Assembly (NCBI GenBank): GCA_035610365.1 | Contig: CM069435.1 | Span: forward strand, 90,801,389 to 90,865,388 | Reading direction: 5' to 3' | From: Aquatica leii | Lineage: Eukaryota > Arthropoda > Insecta > Coleoptera > Lampyridae | DNA: 64,000 nt | Shown here: positions 35,344 through 45,900 of the stretch, in pieces | Layout of the letters: each line of letters begins with the position of its first letter | How positions within the stretch are numbered: position 1 is the stretch's first letter | Program-made: the position numbers and the translations under genes | Notes under the pieces: model-generated | The model's database searches: none | Told to the model about the DNA's origin: nothing | The model's input: only the letters and a program-made list of their open reading frames with translations

Positions 35344-36940
35344 ATCAAACATCACATCCAAACTCCGAGAGTTAAAAATATTTGTGAAAAATCAAGTTTA
35401 ACTCTTCTACGAAATGTGATTCACACTACTAGAAGTAAACTTTATAAAATTGATAAACAAGTTTATGACTTGGAAACCCTCTTATGTCAACAATTATCAA
35501 ATGATGACTGGAAATTTCGTGAAGATCTTCTGTATCGCAGATTACAAAATCATGAAAATGGTACCAGATCTAAACAGATAAAAAAATGTAATAATTTATT
35601 TAACAAACAGGTTACAAAATCATATAAAAACATTTATTATAAAAATGTAAAACTTGTTGTTAATTTAAGCTCTTATAAACTATCCGATACTGCTCGTTCT
35701 ATTTTGTTTAAAGGTTTGGATTTTGCTGTTTCTCATTCAAGAATTCCTGTTCAAAAAATTATTGTAGCGCAACTCTCAGGTAGTTTAGATAAGCGAAGAG
35801 TGCACTAACAAACGATGTAAAGAAATTAATTAAACAATTAGAAAAATTGTCAAAATGGGTCAATTAACTTCCGAAGTCAGATAATCCTATATTCAAAAAC
35901 AAAACAAAACAAAAACAATAAGGTAAAATTCAGTAAAGTTACTTAAAACTAAGAATAGAAATTTTTATCATTTAATTGATTAAACTTAAAATTAAGAGAA
36001 TACAGGTATTTCTTTACATATAGTATGAAAAACAATGTTAATTAAGTTATTTTAAATATTTGCAGTAAGCAAATTTAATTTTTATATTAATCAGAGAATT
36101 TTATTATTTGGTATTTAATAAGCTACGTTCAAATGTAAGAAGAAAATCCAAGTTCGTTGATAAAGTAGTTTTTAATCAACGAAAGGAATGTAGAGATATA
36201 AGTAATTCACGCATATGGATCAAATTTTACGTTGATGTCATCCAACGGAATGCAGAGTTAAAGTTGGCGGATAGCCTTGCGAAATTTCCCATTAAAAATC
36301 GATGACCAAAGTGTATTTTCTTCAAGAAAATCGATTCGGATCATTGGTATTTATTGTATTATTCACATACCAAATCCATTCAAATTATAAAGATAATGAT
36401 AATTTCATTAAAGATAAAATCGGTACATTTTGATGTTTCCTCGTTGTTCACCAAAGTACCATTACTTGATATTTTACGTCTTTTGCAACGACAGTCTGAT
36501 TGTGAAGATCAACTACAAATTTTTTTTGCAATACCTTAACAATCAACATCCAAGCATAAAATATAATATTAAAAAGGAAATGAATGATACCTTACCTTTT
36601 CTTGACGTAAAGATAGGAAGAAAGCCAGATGGTACCTTAATACATTTAGTTTATCGAAAACCAACAAATACAAATCAATACATAAACGCAAATTCTCACC
36701 ATCAGCCACCTCAAAAACTTGGAACGATTCACACATTATATAATCGTGCAACGATAATTTGCCACATACATAAATTACAAGAAGAGTTACACCTTAAGAA
36801 AGCTTTCATAAGAAATTAAAAAAATTCTTGGACCATAGACAAGACCTTCTTTAACAGATGATTCAAGTATTATCCAAAACTTTGTTATTCTACCCTTTGT
36901 TTATAACATAAATAACAAAGTTGGAAGAATACTAAGAAAA
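35344..36940 (+). pseudogene. PLE 1 polyprotein, N-terminus and RT (inactive)
   Basis: An open frame to 35808 carries the PLE N-terminal region (TTRSKLYKIDKQVYDLETL, then LVVNLSSYKLSD and LFKGLDFAVSHSRIP). After about 500 bp of decay, RT motifs appear: FDVSSLFTKVPL near 36430 and, in an overlapping frame, LNNQHPSIKYNI, LPFLDVKIGRKPDG, VYRKPTNTNQYINA at 36535-36690. The catalytic YVDD block that should lie between them is deleted, so the RT is dead. The region continues into KVGRILRKHN at 36915-36945, where the gypsy element interrupts it. Confidence 0.8.
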
Positions 36941-36941
36941 C

Positions 36942-36945
36942 ATAA
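36942..36945. other. Target-site duplication ATAA (left)
   Basis: ATAA directly precedes the 5' LTR and is repeated directly after the 3' LTR at 42756-42759. A 4-bp duplication is usual for Ty3/gypsy integrases. Confidence 0.85.
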
Positions 36946-37378
36946 TGAAACGTCCGAGAAATTACTTGCAAATGCAAGAGCCTTCTAGAACTGTTATCTA
37001 GTTTCTAGAAAATATAACGAAAAGTGAGGAACGATCGAGAAGAATTCGCTGATGTCTATAAAAGCCGAAGATGGAAATCGTAGGTCAGTTATTGCTGGAA
37101 TGTGAATGCATGCAGTATTCAGAAGATTAAGCAAGTGAAGATAAATAAGTGGTTAGCACGTGCGGAGTTTTAAATAAATCGAGTGAACGTGACTTATAGT
37201 GTAAACAAATCCGAGGACGTTATCTTAAGTGTTATACAACGGTGATACATAAATTCGTGTAAGTGTTTTTATTATTAGATTTAATTAGTTAATTTAAAAG
37301 TATACATATTTCTATAATAAGTAAACGTAGTTTTAGTCGTTATAAATAAATTAGTTTTTAATAAATAAAACTGTAACA
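36946..37378 (+). repeat. 5' LTR of young Ty3/gypsy element (433 bp)
   Basis: Begins TGAAACGTCCGAG and ends CTGTAACA. It matches the 3' LTR (42323-42755) at every position except one near the end (A here, T there). It contains a TATA box and an initiator and ends with an A/T-rich polyadenylation region (AATAAA). Confidence 0.95.
37057..37090 (+). promoter_or_regulatory. LTR core promoter (TATA box and initiator)
   Basis: TATAAAAG at 37057 is followed 28 bp later by TCAGTT at 37085, the arthropod initiator. The same pair occurs in the 3' LTR (42434, 42462), and a TATAAAAG-like sequence is retained in the solo LTR at 48398-48860. The U3/R boundary is inferred to be near 37086. Confidence 0.7.
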
Positions 37379-37379
37379 G

Positions 37380-37396
37380 TGGTGTCAGGTGTTGAG
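37380..37396 (+). other. Primer-binding-site-like sequence
   Basis: TGGTGTCAGGTGTTGAG lies one base after the 5' LTR, where a tRNA 3' end should pair to prime minus-strand DNA. The tRNA was not identified. Confidence 0.55.
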
Positions 37397-37680
37397 GTAT
37401 CAAACCGTTCGTGATTTTTAGTGTGAATACCATTAAGTTATTTGATATCGCACCCGTAATAAAAACATTGCATAAATATCTGTTAAGATTCGCGATAAGC
37501 GTGTTTATATAGTGTTTATTAAACTTTTTCTTTTAACAAGTGCGATCGCGATTAGGTTCGTTTCCGTACACTAGTAGTTTAATATTAATAAGTGGATAGT
37601 TATTAAATTTTGTGTTATATAAAAACTGCATTTTAAAAAGTAGTGTATTCAAACTTTATATTCGTGTTATATTTAAATTT

Positions 37681-40122
37681 ATGCCGGTGACGCGTTCGCA
37701 AGCAGTTAAAATGGATTCAAAAATATTTGAAATTCTCGAATCGATGAATAAAAAAATGGGCGAAAATTCTCAGAAAATGGAAGAAAAGTTTCACGAAAAT
37801 TCGCAGAAAATGGAAGAAAACTCTAGAAAAATTGAAGAAAAGTTTTACGAAACTTCTCAGAAAATTGAAGAAAAATTGATGGAAAATTCTAGACGTCTAA
37901 AAGAAGAAATACAAACAAGCATAGAAAATCAAATAAAAATTGTTCAAGAGGAAACCCAAACAGATATGTTAAATTTAAAAAAAGAAATTTACGGATCTAT
38001 AAATGACAAAATAGAAGGAGTAGGGGATAGAATGAAGCTGCTTAAAGAAAGAATGAATCAAATGATTTGCCATGGTAAAGGAAGCGTCACGAGCGAAGAC
38101 TTAATAATGGATCATCGAGAAGAAAACACTCACAAGTTCAAAGTTGTACCACCGAATTTTGATGGTAAAGTTCCATGGTCAACCTACTACAAGCAGTTTG
38201 AAGCCGCAGCTACTGCTAATGGTTGGAGCAACAAGCAGAAAGCGACGTCTTTAATAGTGTCCTTACGTGGAGAAGCGCTTGGAATTTTACAAACTGTTCC
38301 GGACCACCTGCAAGAAAATTACGAACTCTTAATATCACGATTAGAAATGAGATATGGGGATGCTCATCTTCAACAAGTATACCAGGCTCAAATTAAAAGT
38401 CGGGTTCAAAAAGCTGCCGAAAGTCTTCAAGAGTTTGAGGCTGACATCGCCAGACTAACACGGCTTGCGTATCCTACAGCACCGGATACCTTCCTGGAGC
38501 AGTTAGCTATTCAAACTTTCGTAGATGGCCTCCGAGACAGCGAAACACAGCAGACTCTCCGGTTAGCTCGACCGAAGACATTGGATGACGCTTTGGTGCA
38601 TGCTTTGGAGTTTGAAGCAGCAAAACAAGCATCGCAACGAGGTGGTCATAGACTCTGCTGTGCTACAGAAGTACCCGCGCAGACACTGGAAAGCATCGAG
38701 GAGATAGCGCGACGAATACTTCGGGAAAGAGGAGTGACAGCTTTGAACTGCGATGAAATAGGCCATGTACGACGGCATCGTACCAAACCTAAGAAGAGGA
38801 CTAGAAGAGCCCTCGAAAATTTGGAACGAGGCGAGCGAAAGAAACAAAAAGTAATCTCATCTAGTCAAACTCCGGAGGTTACAATCCAAATGGCATCGCC
38901 TAGAGAGCAATTGCATAGCATTTATCTCGATGGCAAGATCAATGGGAGAAGCGTCCAGTTACTGGTTGACACGGGAGCGACGAAGACCATCATTCGTCCT
39001 GACATCTTATTGGAAAACGAGAAGACATCACCAGTAACAGTACGACTTCGAACAGCGACGGGCGACGAAATACCTACTCACGGACAAGTCAAAGTAACCA
39101 TTGGTTTGGGAAATGGAGTACTCGACCATCAAGTACTGGTAGCCGACATCACGGAAGAAGTTATCCTGGGAATGGACGTGATAAAGAAGTATGGGTTCCA
39201 TTTGGATATGAAGAACGATGTCCTGAAGATCGACAATGAAGAAATTCCTTTTCATTCGTCAGAGAAGGCAGCCGTGCGAGTCTTATTGAGTGAAGACGTG
39301 ACTCTGCCTGCAAGGACTGAAAGTGTGGTGATGGCACGCCTGGATGGAAATCTCCGGGAAGGCTACATACGCGCGATTGAACCAATGGAGGGCGGTTTAG
39401 TTGAAAAGGGACTACTCGTTGGAAGAACTTTAGTACGAGTAAAGAACACGATGCCAGTAAGGATCTTAAACATCAACTCAGATCCTGTAACGCTAAAAAA
39501 GAAGACCGTGGTAGGCCAATGCACGCCAGTATCACAAATTGTGAGATGCGTGAAGTCGAACGAAGATACGTCGCCGAAAAAGTGTCCACAACATCTATTG
39601 GACATTCTTACCACCAAATGCCAAAACCTCAGCCAAGACCAGCTGGCTAAAGTTAAAGTGTTGATCCAAGAGTACCAAGATGTGTTCGCGCTGGAGAGTG
39701 GCTCCAAAGGAAGAACTAACGTGGTGAAACATAAAATTAATACCGGAGACGCTCGGCCGATACGACAACATCCACGCAGACTTCCTTTGGCGAAAAGAGA
39801 AGAAGCCGAACAAATAATTACGGATATGGAGAGAGAAGGCGTGATTGAACCTTCAAGTAGTCCATGGGCATCCCCAGTGGTACTCGTGAAGAAGAAAGAT
39901 GGATCAACGAGGTTTTGCGTAGACTACAGGCAGCTAAACGACGTGACCAAAAAGGACAGTTACCCTTTACCCAGAATTGACGATACGCTAGACACCCTGT
40001 CAGGATCCCAGTGGTTTTCTACGTTAGATTTAAAGAGTGGATACTGGCAGGTAGAATTAGAACCCAAGGATCGTGAAAAACAGCTTTTACGATCGGAACT
40101 GGTTTGTGGCAGTTCACCGTAA
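37681..40122 (+). CDS. Gypsy gag, protease and N-terminal RT (frameshifted end)
   Basis: The frame is open from 37612. The ATG at 37681 (MPVTRSQAVKMDSK) is the more likely start because the preceding 23 residues lack gag character. Residues about 25-110 are coiled-coil repeats (ENSQKMEEKF-type). The retrotransposon capsid region spans nucleotides about 38140-38640 (PPNFDGKVPWSTYYKQFEAA). A degenerate zinc knuckle (LNCDEIGHVRRHR) near 38745 keeps one C and the H but lacks the first and last Cys. Protease is marked by LLVDTGATKTII near 38960. RT starts near 39800 (VLVKKKDGSTRFCVDYRQLN, PLPRIDDTLDTL, TLDLKSGYWQVELE). A one-base loss in an A run near 40078 shifts the frame, adding foreign residues before the stop at 40122. 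The functional continuation is the next frame. Confidence 0.9.
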   Translation: MPVTRSQAVKMDSKIFEILESMNKKMGENSQKMEEKFHENSQKMEENSRKIEEKFYETSQKIEEKLMENSRRLKEEIQTSIENQIKIVQEETQTDMLNLKKEIYGSINDKIEGVGDRMKLLKERMNQMICHGKGSVTSEDLIMDHREENTHKFKVVPPNFDGKVPWSTYYKQFEAAATANGWSNKQKATSLIVSLRGEALGILQTVPDHLQENYELLISRLEMRYGDAHLQQVYQAQIKSRVQKAAESLQEFEADIARLTRLAYPTAPDTFLEQLAIQTFVDGLRDSETQQTLRLARPKTLDDALVHALEFEAAKQASQRGGHRLCCATEVPAQTLESIEEIARRILRERGVTALNCDEIGHVRRHRTKPKKRTRRALENLERGERKKQKVISSSQTPEVTIQMASPREQLHSIYLDGKINGRSVQLLVDTGATKTIIRPDILLENEKTSPVTVRLRTATGDEIPTHGQVKVTIGLGNGVLDHQVLVADITEEVILGMDVIKKYGFHLDMKNDVLKIDNEEIPFHSSEKAAVRVLLSEDVTLPARTESVVMARLDGNLREGYIRAIEPMEGGLVEKGLLVGRTLVRVKNTMPVRILNINSDPVTLKKKTVVGQCTPVSQIVRCVKSNEDTSPKKCPQHLLDILTTKCQNLSQDQLAKVKVLIQEYQDVFALESGSKGRTNVVKHKINTGDARPIRQHPRRLPLAKREEAEQIITDMEREGVIEPSSSPWASPVVLVKKKDGSTRFCVDYRQLNDVTKKDSYPLPRIDDTLDTLSGSQWFSTLDLKSGYWQVELEPKDREKQLLRSELVCGSSP

Positions 40123-42155
40123 TGCCCTTCGGCCTGTGTAACGCTCCTGCAACGTTCGAGCGTTTGATGGAGACCATCTTGCGCGGATTGTCTTGGAAGA
40201 CGTGTTTGGTTTACCTGGACGACGTGATCGTGGTTGGAAGGTCGTTTGAAGAGCACTTGAACAACTTGAAGGAAGTGTTCCAGAGATTACGTGGGGCTAA
40301 CCTCAAACTGAGCCCAAAGAAGTGCCACGTATTTAAGAAGGAAGTCCAATACCTTGGCCACGTCGTATCTAGAGATGGAGTAAGGGCTAACCCAGACAAA
40401 ATCCGAGCAGTGCAAGCATGGCCAAGACCGATCGACAAACATCAGGTCCGAAGTTTCCTTGGGTTGTGCACTTATTATAGAAGATTTGTACCCGGATTTG
40501 CCAATATTGCCAAACCATTGACAAAATTAACCGAAGAAAAAGCAGAATTTAGATGGAATGAAGACTGTGAAAATTCTTTTAATCAACTAAAACAGACCCT
40601 AGTCACTTCGCCGATTTTGAGTTATCCACGAGAAGATGGAAAGTTTGTTTTGGATACCGACGCAAGCAATATGGCCATAGGCGCGGTCCTTTCGCAGGTT
40701 CAAGATGGACAAGAAAAAGTTATCGCGTACTTTAGCAAGGTTTTGTCCAGGCCAGAAAGGAATTATTGCGTGACTAGGAGGGAGTTGTTAGCAGTCGTTA
40801 AGTCCATCGAACATTTCTACAAGTATTTGTATGGACGAAAATTTTTACTGAGAACAGATCACGCCGCTTTAAAATGGCTACTGCAGTTCCGTAACCCAGA
40901 AGGACAAGTGGCAAGATGGATCGAGAGACTGCAAGAGTATGACTACGACACAGAACACCGTGCCGGAAACAGTCATCGGAACGCTGATGCCTTGTCTAGA
41001 AGACCATGTCCGGCGGACTGCAGCCATTGTTCGCGACTGGAAGAAAAAGTCGAATGCCTCCGGAGAACTGCTATGGTTGATGATGAGTGGGAACCTGAGC
41101 AGTTACGTCGCGAACAAGAAGACGATCCTGAAATAAGACTACTCCTGGACTGGAAAGAAAACGGCCGACGACCAACCTGGGAAGAAGTGAGTGCTTTGGG
41201 CAAAAATATCAAAGCGTACTGGGCGCAGTGGGACTCCTTGATAGTAGAAGACGGTCTTCTTAAGCGATCCCTAGAAAATGCCGAGGGCACGGGAAACAGA
41301 CTACAGCTGGTAGTGCCGAAGAGCAGGGTGACCGAAGTGTTGAAGCTTCTCCACGATGGGACATCAGGAGGACACTTTGGCATTAAGAAGACGTTGGGTA
41401 AAGTGCGAGAACGATTCTACTGGATGAACTGCAAAGAGGACGTCATGAAATGGTGCCGTAAATGCATAGTCTGCGCTTCAGGAAATGGTCCAGCGAGAAA
41501 GCGCAAAGCACCCATGAAACAATACAACGTAGGAAGCCCTTTGGAAAGAGTAGCGATTGACATCGCAGGGCCGTTCCCAGAATCCGATTCGGGAAATAAA
41601 TACATCTTGGTGGCGATGGATTATTTCACGAAATGGACGGAGGCTTATGCCATACCCAATCAGGAAGCAGCTACAGTCGCAGACGTATTAGTAAAGGAGT
41701 TTTTCTGCCGGTTTGGAGTTCCGTTGGAATTACACTCCGATCAAGGCCGCAATTTTGAGTCTGGGCTGTTTCAAGAAGTTTGCCGACTGTTAGGAATTAA
41801 AAAGACTAGGACAACGCCTCTCCATCCTCAGTCTGATGGCATGGTTGAACGGATGAATCGAACAATGGGCAAGTACTTAGCCAAGGTAGTGTCCGAACAT
41901 CAAAGAGACTGGGATCAGTACTTGCACCTCTTCTTAATGGCGTACCGATCATCCGTTCACGAAAGCACAGGTCAAACACCATCCTGTGTCATGCTCGGTC
42001 GTGAGATAAGATTACCATGCGATCTTCAATTTGGACGAAGACCGGAAGAAGAAGTCGCTGGAGAAGATTACGTCAGCAAGCTGGCAAAGAGGCTAGACGA
42101 AGTACATGTTGGAGGTCGTCTTCCGAGGAACAGGCGTTCAAGTGTTGGTCTGTAG
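40104..42155 (+). CDS. Gypsy RT palm, RNase H and integrase (truncated)
   Basis: Continues pol in another frame after the lesion near 40078. The true join lies a few codons before the first ATG, so this start is nominal. Order: RT palm (MPFGLCNAPATF, YLDDVIVV at about 40212), RT thumb, RNase H (VLDTDASNMAIGAVLSQ, RTDHAALKW), integrase HHCC (HFGIKKTLGKVRERFYW, CRKCIVC near 41455), catalytic core with IDIAGPFPESDSG, LHSDQGRNFES and QSDGMVERMNR carrying D, D and E. The frame then runs into RLDEVHVGGRLP, where the C-terminal DNA-binding GPY/F module has been deleted, and ends at a TAG. The older copy at 25.5-26.5 kb has CAG at the equivalent of that stop. All catalytic residues seen are intact. 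Confidence 0.9.
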   Translation: MWQFTVMPFGLCNAPATFERLMETILRGLSWKTCLVYLDDVIVVGRSFEEHLNNLKEVFQRLRGANLKLSPKKCHVFKKEVQYLGHVVSRDGVRANPDKIRAVQAWPRPIDKHQVRSFLGLCTYYRRFVPGFANIAKPLTKLTEEKAEFRWNEDCENSFNQLKQTLVTSPILSYPREDGKFVLDTDASNMAIGAVLSQVQDGQEKVIAYFSKVLSRPERNYCVTRRELLAVVKSIEHFYKYLYGRKFLLRTDHAALKWLLQFRNPEGQVARWIERLQEYDYDTEHRAGNSHRNADALSRRPCPADCSHCSRLEEKVECLRRTAMVDDEWEPEQLRREQEDDPEIRLLLDWKENGRRPTWEEVSALGKNIKAYWAQWDSLIVEDGLLKRSLENAEGTGNRLQLVVPKSRVTEVLKLLHDGTSGGHFGIKKTLGKVRERFYWMNCKEDVMKWCRKCIVCASGNGPARKRKAPMKQYNVGSPLERVAIDIAGPFPESDSGNKYILVAMDYFTKWTEAYAIPNQEAATVADVLVKEFFCRFGVPLELHSDQGRNFESGLFQEVCRLLGIKKTRTTPLHPQSDGMVERMNRTMGKYLAKVVSEHQRDWDQYLHLFLMAYRSSVHESTGQTPSCVMLGREIRLPCDLQFGRRPEEEVAGEDYVSKLAKRLDEVHVGGRLPRNRRSSVGL

Positions 42156-42322
42156 TTACCAACCGAGGAGAGTATTGGGTCAGGAAAAGTCCATTGACTG
42201 TTACTTCTATGGTCAAGGAAGTTGCCGAAATGGAGGAAGCTGCCGCTATCGCCACGATCCCTTTTACCGGTGTCACATCCAGTCTCCTGTTCTGGGACAG
42301 AACAGTCCTAAGAAGGGGGCAG
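42106..42322 (+). other. Overlapping frame with CCCH zinc-finger signature
   Basis: In a frame offset from pol, the 3' end of the gypsy element reads DCYFYGQGSCRNGGSCRYRH: C at 42199, C at 42223, C at 42241, H at 42253, exactly C-x7-C-x5-C-x3-H. The related minus-strand copy near 25.5-25.68 kb keeps LVCSY, IDCYLYANKTCQNG and, after a one-base shift, CHYRH in the same positions. It may be a small 3' ORF, a frameshifted pol extension, or a chance reading of a conserved nucleotide block. Confidence 0.4.
42310..42322 (+). other. Polypurine tract
   Basis: AAGAAGGGGGCAG directly precedes the 3' LTR, the expected place for plus-strand priming. Confidence 0.75.
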
Positions 42323-42755
42323 TGAAACGTCCGAGAAATTACTTGCAAATGCAAGAGCCTTCTAGAACTGTTATCTAGTTTCTAGAAAATATAACGAAAA
42401 GTGAGGAACGATCGAGAAGAATTCGCTGATGTCTATAAAAGCCGAAGATGGAAATCGTAGGTCAGTTATTGCTGGAATGTGAATGCATGCAGTATTCAGA
42501 AGATTAAGCAAGTGAAGATAAATAAGTGGTTAGCACGTGCGGAGTTTTAAATAAATCGAGTGAACGTGACTTATAGTGTAAACAAATCCGAGGACGTTAT
42601 CTTAAGTGTTATACAACGGTGATACATAAATTCGTGTAAGTGTTTTTATTATTAGATTTAATTAGTTAATTTAAAAGTATACATATTTCTATAATAAGTA
42701 AACGTAGTTTTAGTCGTTATAAATAAATTAGTTTTTAATAAATAAATCTGTAACA
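42323..42755 (+). repeat. 3' LTR of young Ty3/gypsy element (433 bp)
   Basis: Identical to 36946-37378 except for one base near the end. Followed by the right TSD copy ATAA at 42756-42759. Confidence 0.95.
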
Positions 42756-42759
42756 ATAA

Positions 42760-42935
42760 TATAAAAGTTGCCTATAACACTACAACTAAAATAAAAAATT
42801 TGTTGAATCCTATAATAATAGATAAAATACCTTGCAATACTTGTGGAGTGTCCCATGCACCTGTGGCAAGGTATATATTGGCGAAACTGGTAAAATTATA
42901 GATACAAGATTTAAAGAAGCGGTCTATATCGACCC
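42760..42935 (+). pseudogene. PLE 1 GIY-YIG endonuclease start
   Basis: Continues the PLE protein from 36945: VAYNTTTKIKNLLNPIII, then (one base shift) CTCGKVYIGETGKIIDTRFK. KVYIGETG is the GIY-YIG nuclease motif typical of PLEs. The frame breaks at about 42935, where a hAT element begins. Confidence 0.8.
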
Positions 42936-45900
42936 CTAAAGGTCTATGACAACCTGCAAGGGGTCTACGTCAGTGAAAAAAGATTTGGGGGTCCATGAAA
43001 TGAAAATGGGGGTCCACGATAGTGGATCTCAACATACACTGATACTGATACTGATACTTACATTATACTATCTTATAATATAAAGACATATACATTATTT
43101 AAAAAAGTACATATGAAGTAAAAAATTTATTGTACATATATGTTTATAAAATTGTGTAAGTTGTATGATGTAGGCATTCGCTTTGTGGTCGCAATACATT
43201 TTAAAGTTGTAAAAACCTGCACATAATGATATATATATGTATCATTTTGTTACAAGCATACGCACAGTCTCAGAGCTTCGCGAACTTGCACTGACTTGTT
43301 CAATTTGTCACTCTATAAATACGAATGTGAGACAAATACGTTTATTCGTTTCCTGAGTCTTGAAAAGGAAAGTGCTAAGAAAATATTTAAAAAAATATAA
43401 ACTGGTAGTTTATCACACAAATTATAGTGAATCAGTGTTATTTTGTTTGAGAGTGCCGGAAAAAAGTAAGTAAATTATTTTTTATTAAATTTTAGTTTTG
43501 TACTTGTAGTTAGCAAATATACATTACGCTAATTATGACTTCAGTTATTAGTAGTTTAATATTCAAATCATGCAAAATTACACGAGTACTCCTCAATAGT
43601 TTCTTTTTCAAATTTTTAGCAATCGTTATTATAAGTACAGTGATATCTCTGTAATCTGAACTAATTGCTGCAAAGAGATGTTCGGATTATGGAATGTTTC
43701 CTAAAAAATCTAAAAAAGACAACTGTACATACATATTACGTATGAATTTTATCATTAACATACAATATGTCACTACTTTGAAAGATAAATTAAGAAAATA
43801 AGAAATCCAGAACTGTACAGCTGCGTGTTTTTTGAAGAATTTCCAATACACACTTTCATTTGTTTGTTTTTTTTTCATAGAATTTAAATGTTTACATATA
43901 AGAAATATATTTAAAAAAATTATTTTGGAATTAAACTACATATTTTGGCCGGTTACATAAATATGTATATGTATGTATAATATGTATATGTATGTGTGTC
44001 AATATTTACTTATTTACGACCTTGCTAGGCATTTATTATTCTTTTATAAATACATATATCTTACCAAATAACTTTACAAAAAAAAGTAAAAAACGTGCTT
44101 TTGTCCATTGGTCGTTACACTGTGGGCCAGTTTGGATTACTTAAATGTTTAGATTACGGAAGTTCGGATTATGGATATTGCACTGTACATATTTCTCTAT
44201 ATTAAATTAAAATTTTGTATTATTGCTAAAGTGGAACCAGTTAATTTTTAAACATGACAGTCAAATGTACGTACCCATAACAATTTGTTATTATTATTCG
44301 TTGTATAATATTTTATTTTAACATTTTTTTTCATGTTACTTTAAAATTTCTTTAAAGTTCCATCATATCTAAACCACCAAAAAAGTAACATTTGTAACAT
44401 TCCGCTTCTCACATTCATTTATAATGGCTGTACTCCTATGCCTGCCATAAAATCTAAGACCATACGATTTAAACTTGACTTTGAATTTTTAATATACAGC
44501 TGCTGGACTTTATGTCTTATTTAAATAGATTAATTTTGCCCACAGATGACTGATGCCATGTCCGAATCTAAAAAGAAATGTAGCCAGTACAGTGTTGATT
44601 ATTTGAAACTTGGCTTTATTCTATCATTGTCGGACAAACAATTGCCTATGTGCTATTTATGCAACAAAGTTTTGGGCAATGACGCTATGAAACCATCTAA
44701 GCTGCAGGATCATCTGAGAAGATGTCACCCTGATAAAACAGATAAAGATTTGAAATACTTTCAAACACTAAAAGATAAACTTCAGAAGAGACCCACGCTA
44801 AACAGAATGGTTGCTTCAACGTCACAAAGAAACGATGATGGTTTGCAGGCGTCTTACAATATCTCGCTACTTATAGCAAAATCCGGAAAACCACATACTA
44901 TCGGAAAGAAGTTAATTTTGCCAGCCGTTGAAGACGTTTTAAAAACTGTTTTACACTAACCTGCATCTGATATCATTAAAAGAATTCTCTTAAGCAACAA
45001 CACTGTTGAAAGACATATTGATGAAATGAGTTCTGATATTGTAAGCTTCTTGTGTAATTATTTGCACTACCTATTTCTCTACACAACTGGACGAGTCAAC
45101 TTTATCTGGAAATGCAGCATTATTATTAGCATATGTTCGTTTTATTATGAATCAAGAAATCTACGAGAAACTGCTCTTCGCAAGAACTTTGACAACCGAC
45201 ACTAAAAGTGAATCAATATTTTATGTTTTGAAGGATTACTTCATTGAATAAGCAATACCTTTATCAAATATAATATCAGTAACCTGCCATGATTAGACTT
45301 TATCGTGGATTTATAAGCTATTTAAAACAAAATGTGCCAGGGGTGTTAGCAATACATTTCGTCATCCATCGACAACATTTAGTTGCTAAAAATTTTAGTG
45401 TTAGATTGCATGAATCTCTTCAATTAGTCATTGATGCAGTAAACCGAATCCGAAGCAACGCGTTGAATACGCGGTTATTTGCACAGTTGTGTGAAGAAAA
45501 TGACGAACACTTTCATCAATTACTCCTTCACACTGAAATACGCTGGCTGTCGAAAAGCTTATGTTTGACAAGATTTTTTGCACTTTTTGATACTATTTTA
45601 GAATTTCTGGATACTAAAGATAAAATTTTAAAAGACAAATTAATGAAGACAGACATCGCCTATTTAAAAGATTTTTTTACAAAATTTAATATGGTTAATT
45701 TGCAGTCTACAGTCTAAATTTGATTAAAACAACGTCCATCTTGTCAACATTTCTTGCCAGAGTTAAACTAATGAAGCAAAATATTAGACCGGGCGAATTT
45801 TCCCAGTTCCCCAATTTGTCACAGACAAACTGCCAAGAAAACGACGTTTCAACCTTCGTTCAACATTTAAATGCCCTCTATTCAGATTTAGAAATTAGGT

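Larger units (their letters stand above)
36946..42755 (+). mobile_element. Young Ty3/gypsy retrotransposon (5.8 kb), defective
   Basis: Complete structure: TSD ATAA, 433-bp LTRs with one mismatch, primer site, gag-protease-RT-RNase H-integrase in that order, a purine tract, the 3' LTR and the TSD. It is inserted in the plus orientation inside PLE 1. No envelope ORF. Two lesions make it non-autonomous: a one-base deletion in RT near 40075-40085, and a deletion of about 320 nt removing the integrase C-terminal GPY/F module relative to the copy at 25.5-26.5 kb. A related but shorter solo LTR sits in PLE 2. Confidence 0.95.

Noticed and set aside
36108..36305. 65-codon plus frame as a gene or RNase H domain
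   Set aside because: Lies inside decayed PLE sequence and shows no conserved motif that I can place.
42155..42322. Envelope gene downstream of gypsy pol
   Set aside because: Only about 170 bp lie between the pol stop and the 3' LTR, with no signal peptide or membrane segment.
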